This document shows, piece by piece, positions 56,201 through 64,000 of a stretch of DNA of 64,000 nt. The notes under the pieces were generated by a model. The model had not been told where the DNA came from, did not search any database, and saw only the letters and a program-made list of their open reading frames with translations. The translations under genes were made by a program, and so were the position numbers. Location: the NCBI RefSeq assembly GCF_051014445.1, contig NC_135136.1, forward strand, positions 23,392,001-23,456,000, given 5' to 3'. This DNA comes from Colletes latitarsis. Its lineage: Eukaryota > Arthropoda > Insecta > Hymenoptera > Colletidae. Every line of letters starts with the position of its first letter. Within the stretch, counting starts at the first letter, position 1.

Positions 56201-58054
56201 AGATCCTGGGCTTTTTTCGTGTTTGAATCACGTAGTAATGTGGTAACAAACTGAAGCAGTCAATAAAACCTGGTTTCGATCAATATTTTAGAGGATAACA
56301 CCGGTTAGGTCTGGGTTAGGTCTGGGTTATGCCCGCATCTGGCTCATGATTTTGCCTTCTTCGCATACTTGTTGGCCAGATCCTGGGTATTTTCCGTGTT
56401 TGAAACACGTAGTAATGTGGTAACACACTGAAGCAGTCAATTAAACCTGGTTTCGATCAATATTTCAGAGGATAACACCGGTTAGGTCAGGGTTAGGTCC
56501 GGGTTATGCCCGCATCTGGCTCATGATTTTGCCTTCTTCGCATAGTTGTTGGCCAGATCCTGGGGTTTTTTCGTGTTTGAATCACGTAGTAATGTGGTAA
56601 CAAACTGAAGCAGTCAATAAAACCTGGTTTCGATCAATATTTTAGAGGATAACACCGGTTAGGTCTGGGTTAGGTCTGGGTTATGCCCGCATCTGGCTCA
56701 TGATTTTGCCTTCTTCGCATACTTGTTGGCCAGATCCTGGGGTTTTTTCGTGTTTGAATCACGTAGTAATGTGGTAACACACTGAAGCAGTCAATTAAAC
56801 CTGGTTTCGATCAATATTTTAGAGGATAACACCGGTTAGGTCTGGGTTAGGTCTGGGTTATGCCCGCATCTGGCTCATGATTTTGCCTTCTTCGCATACT
56901 TGTTGGCCAGATCCTGGGGTTTTTTCGTGTTTGAATCACGTAGTAATGTGGTAACAAACTGAAGCAGTCAATAAAACCTGGTTTCGATCAATATTTTAGA
57001 GGATAAATCCGGTTAGGTCTGGGTTAGGTCTGGGATTTGCGCGCATATGGCTTATACTTTCGCCTTTTTCGCAAACTTGTTGGCCAGATCCTGGGTTTTT
57101 TCCGTGTTTGAAACACGTAGTAATGTGGTAACACACTGAAGCAGTCAATTAAACCTGGTTTCGATCAATATTTCAGAGGATAACACCGGTTAGGTCTGGG
57201 TTAGGTCCGGGATATGCCCGCATCTGGCTCATGATTTTGCCTTCTTCGCATACTTGTTGGCCAGATCCTGGGCTTTTTTCGTGTTTGAATCACGTAGTAA
57301 TGTGGTAACAAACTGAAGCAGTCAATAAAACCTGGTTTCGATCAATATTTTAGAGGATAACACCGTTTAGGTCTGGGTTAGGTCTGGGTTATGCCCGCAT
57401 CTGGCTCATGATTTTGCCTTCTTCGCATACTTGTTGGCCAGATCCTGGGGTTTTTTCGTGTTTGAATCACGTAGTAATGTGGTACCAGACTGAAGCTGTC
57501 AATTAAACCTGGTTTCGATCAATATTTTAGAGGATAACGCCGGTTAGGTCTGGGTTAGGTCTGGGAAATGCGCGCATCTGGCTTATACTTTCGCCTTTTA
57601 CGCAAACTTGTTGGCCAGATCCTGGGTTTTTTTCGTGTTTGAATCACGTAGTAATGTGGTAACACACTGAAGCAGTCAATAAAACCTGGTTTCGATCAAT
57701 ATTTTAGAGGATAACACCGGTTAGGTCTGGGTTAGGTCTGGGTTATGCCCGCATCTGGCTCATGATTTTGCCTTCTTCGCATACTTGTTGGCCAGATCCT
57801 GGGGTTTTTTCGTGTTTGAATCACGTAGTAATGTGGTAACACACTGAAGCAGTCAATTAAACCTGGTTTCGATCAATATTTTAGAGGATAAATCCGGTTA
57901 GGTCTGGGTTAGGTCTGGGATTTGCGCGCATATGGCTTATACTTTCGCCTTTTTCGCAAACTTGTTGGCCAGATCCTGGGTATTTTCCGTGTTTGAAACA
58001 CGTAGTAATGTGGTAACACACTGAAGCAGTCAATTAAACCTGGTTTCGATCAAT

Positions 58055-58228
58055 ATTTTAGAGGATAACACCGGTTAGGTCTGGGTTAGGTCCGGGATAT
58101 GCGCGCATCTGCCTTATACTTTCGCCTTTTTCGCAAACTTGGCAAGATCCTGGGTTTTTTTCGGGTTTGGATCACGTAGCAATGTGGTACCACACAGTAA
58201 CAGTCAATTAAACCTGGATTCGGTCAAT
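58055..58228 (+). repeat. 174-bp D1 monomer with 3-base deletion, copy 2
   Basis: Same deletion and same D1 subtype (TCCGGG head, CGGGTTTGGATCACGTAGCAATG, GGATTCGG) as the unit at 48,146, in the equivalent super-repeat position. The two are the only shortened monomers in the window. Confidence 0.92.
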
Positions 58229-59998
58229 ATTTTAGAGGATAACACCGGTTAGGTCTGGGTCAGGTCTGAGATATGCGCGCATCTGGCTTATACTTTCGCC
58301 TTCTTCGCATACTTGTTGGTCAGATCCTGGGTTTTTTTCGTGTTTGAATCACGTAGTACTGTGGTAACACACAGAAACAGTCCATAAAACCTGGATTCGG
58401 ACAGTATTTTAGAGGATAACACCGGTTAGGTCTGGGTCAGGTCTGGGATATGCGCGCATCTGGCTTATACTATCGCCTATTTCGCAAACTTGTTGGCTAG
58501 ATCCTGGGTTTTTTTCGTGTTTGAATCACGTAGTAATGTGGTAACACACTGAAGCAGTCAATTAAACCTGGATTCGGACAGTATTTTAGAGGATAACACC
58601 GGTTAGGTCTGGGTTAGGTCTGGGATATGCGCGCATCTGCCTTATACTTTCGCCTTTTTCGCAAACTTGTTGGCCAGATCCTGGGTTTTTTTCGTGTTTG
58701 AATCACGTAGTAATGTGGTACCACACTGAAGCAGTCAATTAAACCTGGATTCGGACAGTATTTTAGAGGATAACACCGGTTAGGTCTGGGTTAGGTCTGG
58801 GATATGCGCGCATCTGGCTTATACTATCGGCTTTTTCGCAAACTTGTTGGCCAGATCCTGGGTTTTTTTCGTGTTTGAATCACGTAGTAATGTGGTAACA
58901 CACTGAAGCAGTCAATAAAACCTGGTTTCGATCAATATTTTAGAGGATAACACCGGTTAGGTCTGGGTTAGGTCTGGGTTATGCCCGCATCTGGCTCATG
59001 ATTTTGCCTTCTTCGCATACTTGTTGGCCAGATCCTGGGGTTTTTTCGTGTTTGAATCACGTAGTAATGTGGTAACAAACTGAAGCAGTCAATAAAACCT
59101 GGTTTCGATCAATATTTTAGAGGATAAATCCGGTTAGGTCTGGGTTAGGTCTGGGATTTGCGCGCATATGGCCTATACTTTCGCCTTTTTCGCAAACTTG
59201 TTGGCCAGATCCTGGGTATTTTCCGTGTTTGAAACTCGTAGTAATGTGGTAACACACTGGAGCAGTCAATTAAACCTGGTTTCGATCAATATTTTAGAGG
59301 ATAACACCGGTTAGGTCTGGGTTAGGTCTGGTTTATGCCCGCTTCTGGCTCATGATTTTGCCTTCTGCGCAAACTTGTTGCCCAGATCCTGGGTTTTTTT
59401 CGTGTTTGAATCACGTAGTACTGTGGTAACACACAGAAACAGTCCATAAAACCTGGATTCGGACAGTATTTTAGAGGATAACACCGGTTAGGTCTGGGTT
59501 AGGTCTGGGATATGCGCGCATCTGGCTTATACTTTCGCCTTCTTCGCATACTTGTTGGCCAGATCCTGGGTTATTTTCGTGTTTGAATCACGTAGTACTG
59601 TGGTAACACACTGAAGCAGTCAATTAAACCTGGATTCGGACAGTATTTTAGAGGATAACACCGGTTAGGTCTGGGTTACGTCTGGGATATGCGCGCATCT
59701 GGCTTATACTATCGGCTTTTTCGCAAACTTGTTGGCCAGATCCTGGGTTTTTTTCGTGTTTGAATCACGTAGTAATGTGGTAACACACTGAAGCAGTCAA
59801 TTAAACCTGGTTTCGATCAATATTTTAGAGGATAACACCGTTTAGGTCTGGGTTAGGTCTGGGTTATGCCCGCATCTGACTCATGATTTTGCCTTCTTCG
59901 CATACTTGTTGGCCAGATCCTGGGTTTTTTCCGTGTTTGAATCACGTAGTAATGTGGAAACACACTGAAGCAGTCAATTAAACCTGGTTTCGATCAAT

Positions 59999-62900
59999 AT
60001 CTCAGAGGATAACACCGATTAGGTCTGGGTTAGGTCTGGGATATGCGCGCATCTGGCTTATACTTTCGCCTTTTTCGCAAACTTGTTGGCTAGGTGCTGG
60101 GTTTTTTTCGGGTTTGAATAACGCAGTAATGTGGTACCACACTGAAGCAGTCAATTAAACCTGGTTTCGATCAATATTTCAGAGGATAACACCGGTTAGG
60201 TCTGGGTTAGGTCCGGGATATGCCCGCATCTGGCTCATGATTTTGCCTTCTTCGCATACTTGTTAGCCAGATCCTGGGCTTTTTTCGTGTTTGAATCACG
60301 TAGTAATGTGGTAACAAACTGAAGCAGTCAATAAAACCTGGTTTCGATCAATATTTTAGAGGATAACACCGGTTAGGTCTGGGTTAGGTCTGGGAAATGC
60401 GCGCATCTGGCTTATACTTTCGCCTTTTTCGCAAACTTGTTGGCCAGATCCTGGGTTTTTTCCGTGTTTGAATCACGTAGTAATGTGGTAACACACTGAA
60501 GCAGTCAATTAAACCTGGTTTCGATCAATATTTTAGAGGATAACACCGGTTAGGTCTGGGTTAGGTCTGGGTTATGCCCGCATCTGGCTCATGATTTTGC
60601 CTTCTTCGCATACTTGTTGGCCAGATCCTGGGTTTTTTTCGTGTTTGAATCACGTAGTAATGTGGTAACACACTGAAGCAGTCAATTAAACCTGGTTTCG
60701 ATCAATATTTCAGAGGATAACACTGGTTAGGTCTGGGTTACGTCTGGGAAATGCGCGCATCTGGCTTATACTTTCGCCTTTTTCGCAAACTTGTTGGCCA
60801 GATAATGGGTTTTTTTCGAGTTTGAATCACGTAGTAATGTGGTAACACACTGAAGCAGTCAATAAAACCTGGTTTCGATCAATATTTTAGAGGATAACAC
60901 CGGTTAGGTCTGGGTTAGGTCTGGGTTATGCCCGCATCTGGCTCATGATTTTGCCTTCTTCGCATACTTGTTGGCCAGATCCTGGGGTTTTTTCGTGTTT
61001 GAATCACGTAGTAATGTGGTAACAAACTGAAGCAGTCAATGAAACCTGCTTTCGATCAATATTTTAGAGGATAAATCCGGTTAGGTCTGGGTTAGGTCTG
61101 GGATTTGCGCGCATATGGCTTATACTTTCGCCTTTTTCGCAAACTTGTTGGCCAGATCCTGGGTTTTTTTCGTGTTTGAATCACGTAGTAATGTGGTACC
61201 AGACTGAAGCTGTCAATTAAACCTGGTTTCGATCAATATTTTAGAGGATAACGCCGGTTAGGTCTGGGTTAGGTCTGGGTTATGCCCGCATCTGGCTCAT
61301 GATTTTGCCTTCTTCGCATACTTGTTGGCCAGATCCTGGGTTTTTTCCGTGTTTGAATCACGTAGTAATGTGGAAACACACTCAAGCAGTCAATTAAACC
61401 TGGTTTCGATCAATATCTCAGAGGATAACACCGGTTAGGTCTGGGTTAGGTCTGGGATATGCGCGCATCTGGCTTATACTTTCGCCTTTTTCGCAAACTT
61501 GTTGGCTAGGTGCTGGGTTTTTTTCGGGTTTGAATAACGCAGTAATGTGGTACCACACTGAAGCAGTCAATTAAACCTGGTTTCGATCAATATTTCAGAG
61601 GATAACACCGGTTAGGTCTGGGTTAGGTCCGGGATATGCCCGCATCTGGCTCATGATTTTGCCTTCTTCGCATACTTGTTAGCCAGATCCTGGGCTTTTT
61701 TCGTGTTTGAATCACGTAGTAATGTGGTAACAAACTGAAGCAGTCAATAAAACCTGGTTTCGATCAATATTTTAGAGGATAACACCGGTTAGGTCTGGGT
61801 TAGGTCTGGGAAATGCGCGCATCTGGCTTATACTTTCGCCTTTTTCGCAAACTTGTTGGCCAGATCCTGGGTTTTTTCCGTGTTTGAATCACGTAGTAAT
61901 GTGGTAACACACTGAAGCAGTCAATTAAACCTGGTTTCGATCAATATTTTAGAGGATAACACCGGTTAGGTCTGAGTTAGGTCTGGGTTATGCCCGCATC
62001 TGGCTCATGATTTCGCCTTCTTCGCATACTTGTTGGCCAGATCCTGGGTTTTTTTCGTGTTTGAATCACGTAGTAATGTGGTAACACACTGAAGCAGTCA
62101 ATTAAACCTGGTTTCGATCAATATTTCAGAGGATAACACCGGTTAGGTCTGGGTTACGTCTGGGAAATGCGCGCATCTGGCTTATACTTTCGCCTTTTTC
62201 GCAAACTTGTTGGCCCGATAATGGGTTTTTTTCGTGTTTGAATCACGTAGTAATATGGTAACACACTGAAGCAGTCAATAAAACCTGGTTTCGATGAATA
62301 TTTTAGAGGATAACACCGGTTAGGTCTGGGTTAGGTCTGGGTTATGCCCGCATCTGGCTCATGATTTTGCCTTCTTCGCATACTTGTTGGCCAGATCCTG
62401 GGGTTTTTTCGTGTTTGAATCACGTAGTAATGTGGTAACAAACTGAAGCAGTCAATGAAACCTGGTTTCGATCAATATTTTAGAGGATAAATCCGGTTAG
62501 GTCTGGGTTAGGTCTGGGATTTGCGCGCATATGGCTTATACTTTCGCCTTTTTCGCAAACTTGTTGGCCAGATCCTGGGTTTTTTTCGTGTTTGAATCAC
62601 GTAGTAATGTGGTACCAGACTGAAGCTGTCAATTAAACCTGGTTTCGATCAATATTTTAGAGGATAACGCCGGTTAGGTCTGGGTTAGGTCTGGGTTATG
62701 CCCGCATCTGGCTCATGATTTTGCCTTCTTCGCATACTTGTTGGCCAGATCCTGGGTTTTTTCCGTGTTTGAATCACGTAGTAATGTGGAAACACACTGA
62801 AGCAGTCAATTAAACCTGGTTTCGATCAATATCTCAGAGGATAACACCGGTTAGGTCTGGGTTAGGTCTGGGATATGCGCGCATCTGGCTTATACTTTCG

Positions 62901-63184
62901 CCTTTTTCGCAAACTTGTTGGCTAGGTGCTGGGTTTTTTTCTGGTTTGAATAACGCAGTAATGTGGTACCACACTGAAGCAGTCAATTAAACCTGGTTTC
63001 GATCAATATTTCAGAGGATAACACCGGTTAGGTCTGGGTTAGGTCCGGGATATGCCCGCATCTGGCTCATGATTTTGCCTTCTTCGCATACTTGTTAGCC
63101 AGATCCTGGGCTTTTTTCGTGTTTGAATCACGTAGTAATGTGGTAACAAACTGAAGCAGTCAATAAAACCTGGTTTCGATCAAT
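59999..63184 (+). repeat. Second locus of the tandem 8-monomer HOR
   Basis: W units at 59,999, 61,415 and 62,831 (1,416-bp spacing) with the same C A P Y P F P order. The position-specific variants ACTCAAGC and CTGAGTTAGG fall at the corresponding monomers (61.38 and 61.97 kb). Each 8-unit copy is therefore most like its counterpart 9,909 bp upstream, which shows the HOR already existed in tandem before the 56-monomer duplication. Confidence 0.9.
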
Positions 63185-64000
63185 ATTTTAGAGGATAACA
63201 CCGGTTAGGTCTGGGTTAGGTCTGGGAAATGCGCGCATCTGGCTTATACTTTCGCCTTTTTCGCAAACTTGTTGGCCAGATCCTGGGTTTTTTTCGTGTT
63301 TGAATCACGTAGTAATGTGGTACCAGACTGAAGCTGTCAATTAAACCCGGTTTCGATCAATATTTTAGAGGATAACGCCGGTTAGGTCTGGGTTAGGTCT
63401 GGGAAATGCGCGCATCTGGCTTATACTTTCGCCTTTTACGCAAACTTGTTGGCCAGATCCTGGGTTTTTTTCGTGTTTGAATCACGTAGTAATGTGGTAA
63501 CACACTGAAGCAGTCAATAAAACCTGGTTTCGATCAATATTTTAGAGGATAACACCGGTTAGGTCTGGGTTAGGTCTGGGTTATGCCCGCATCTGGCTCA
63601 TGATTTTGCCTTCTTCGCATACTTGTTGGCCAGATCCTGGGGTTTTTTCGTGTTTGAATCACGTAGTAATGTGGTAACACACTGAAGCAGTCAATTAAAC
63701 CTGGTTTCGATCAATATTTTAGAGGATAAATCCGGTTAGGTCTGGGTTAGGTCTCGGATTTGCGCGCATATGGCCGATACTTTCGCCTTTTTCGCAAACT
63801 TGTTGGCCAGATCCTGGGTATTTTCCGTGTTTGAAACTCGTAGTAATGTGGTAACACACTGAAGCAGTCAATTAAACCTGGTTTCGATCAATATTTTAGA
63901 GGATAAATCCGGTTAGGTCTGGGTTAGGTCTGGGATTTGCGCGCATATGGCTTATACTTTCGCCTTTTTCGCAAACTTGTTGGCCAGATCCTGGGGTTTT

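Larger units (their letters stand above)
46907..56815 (+). repeat. 56-monomer super-repeat, copy 1 (9,909 bp)
   Basis: Order: P F C P A P F D1 E/L L D2 L2 P F P/E E2 L2 P, then W C A P Y P F P twice, then W C A A P F F D1 E L D2 P F P P F A' F C P P/C P. The first 7.2 kb (to about 54,091) recurs at +9,909 bp, which is 56 units less 3 bases. Shared rare markers include the 3-base deletion in D1, GGTTTATGCCCGCTTCTGG with CTTCTGCGC (49.4 kb), ACTCAAGC (51.47 kb), CTGAGTTAGG (52.06 kb), GGCCCGATAATGGG (52.3 kb) and TCTCGGATTT with GGCCGATAC (53.8 kb). Confidence 0.9.
1..64000 (+). repeat. 177-bp tandem satellite array filling the window
   Basis: Head-to-tail repeats of a 177-bp unit run from the first to the last base in a single orientation. 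I located unit starts (ATTTTAGAGG and variants) by counting: 1, 178, 355, 532, 709, 886, 1063, 1240, 1417 and so on, then 2+177k from 2,303 to 48,146, with small shifts after three indel units. That gives 361 complete units plus 108 bases. No unique sequence, transposon, inversion or gap interrupts it. Consensus stops occur in all three forward frames (for example TAG at unit positions 5 and 22, TAA at 12) and in all three reverse frames, so no protein-coding gene is supported. Unit length near one nucleosome plus linker and the HOR structure fit a centromeric or pericentromeric satellite; that role is inferred. I do not recognise the family or species. Confidence 0.99.
56816..64000 (+). repeat. 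56-monomer super-repeat, copy 2 (truncated by window end)
   Basis: Repeats 46,907-54,091 monomer for monomer. I noticed about a dozen single-base differences by eye, for example GTAGCACAC (47.9 kb) versus GTAACACAC, ACCGTTTAGG (57.36 and 59.84 kb) versus ACCGGTTAGG, CGATTAGG (60.0 kb), TTCGAGTTTG (60.8 kb), CCTGCTTTCG (61.05 kb) and TTCTGGTTTG (62.94 kb) versus TTCGGGATTG. One 27-base patch also differs (48,386-48,412 in copy 1). The window ends 108 bases into the unit matching 53,984. Confidence 0.9.

Noticed and set aside
1..64000. Repeat-encoded protein, since 177 is divisible by three and a frame would run on from unit to unit
   Set aside because: All three forward frames meet TAG/TAA/TGA in the consensus unit (for example at unit positions 5, 12, 22, 33, 137). 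The reverse frames meet stops from CTCTAAAAT, ATTGAC and GACCTAAC or their family variants. Short open stretches are by-products.
1..64000. CRISPR array
   Set aside because: There are no short constant repeats with unique spacers. The whole 177-bp unit is repeated, with family variants, over 64 kb.
46907..64000. Assembly duplication as the sole cause of the 9.9-kb repeat
   Set aside because: The copies differ at about a dozen bases and by a 27-base patch, which an exact assembly copy would not show. It cannot be excluded fully without spanning reads.

Overview
The whole 64,000-base window is one uninterrupted tandem satellite array. The repeat unit (monomer) is 177 bp, every copy points the same way, and I find no gene, RNA gene, transposon, CRISPR array or unique sequence. 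Counting unit starts from base 1 (ATTTTAGAGG) gives 361 complete monomers and a 108-base partial one from 63,893. All complete monomers are 177 bp by phase counting except one of 178 bp (2,125-2,302) and two of 174 bp (48,146-48,319 and 58,055-58,228). 177 is a multiple of three, so a reading frame would carry over from unit to unit, but the consensus monomer has stops in all six frames.

This must be a eukaryote. A nucleosome-scale repeat (about 147 bp plus linker), tens of kilobases of pure array, and higher-order organisation are typical of centromeric or pericentromeric satellite. I do not recognise the monomer and cannot name the species. Hand count of one P-type unit: A40 T60 G44 C33, 43.5% GC, with T and G in excess on the + strand. 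CpG is not strongly depleted (6-8 per unit).

Monomers fall into sequence families; the labels are mine. P (TTATGCCC, CTCATGATTTTG), C (TCCGGGATATGCCC), F (ATTTGCGCGCATATGG), A (AAATGCGCGCATCTGG), Y (TTACGTCTGGG, AGATAATGGG), W (GGCTAG-TGCTGGG, CGGGTTTGAATAACGCAG), D1 and D2 (CATCTGCCTTATAC), E (GTCAGGTCTGAG, GGTCAG), L (GTCAGGTCTGGG, CTATCGCCTATTTCGC), and the intermediates E2, L2 and A'. The order of families is not random: it forms multi-monomer higher-order repeats (HORs) that recur with few base differences although neighbouring monomers differ clearly.

Layout: 1-4,780 holds a 12-monomer block and its 10-monomer shortened copy. 4,781-13,099 is a mixed domain with the D1-E-L-D2 cassette. 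13,100-14,515 is an early copy of an 8-monomer HOR. 14,516-18,409 is a block copied again at 27.3-32.7 kb, where the second copy carries an extra 1,416-bp tandem duplication. 18,410-19,117 is a short mixed stretch. 19,118-27,259 is a domain in which successive HOR units start with Y and differ by internal deletions (10, 6, 6, 4, 8, 6 monomers). 32,747-39,649 is mixed. 39,650-46,906 contains a 12-monomer block in three versions. 46,907-56,815 is a 56-monomer, 9,909-bp super-repeat whose first 7.2 kb recurs from 56,816 to the window end. Inside it sits a tandem 8-monomer HOR (W-C-A-P-Y-P-F-P).

The most informative content is the recombination record: in-register duplications and deletions, chimeric monomers at their joints, and short conversion-like patches. 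Inside each monomer there is an 11-bp tandem duplication (TTAGGTCTGGG)x2 that makes a regular two-tetrad G-quadruplex candidate, and four short dyad symmetries. Centromere function is inference and cannot be shown from sequence alone.
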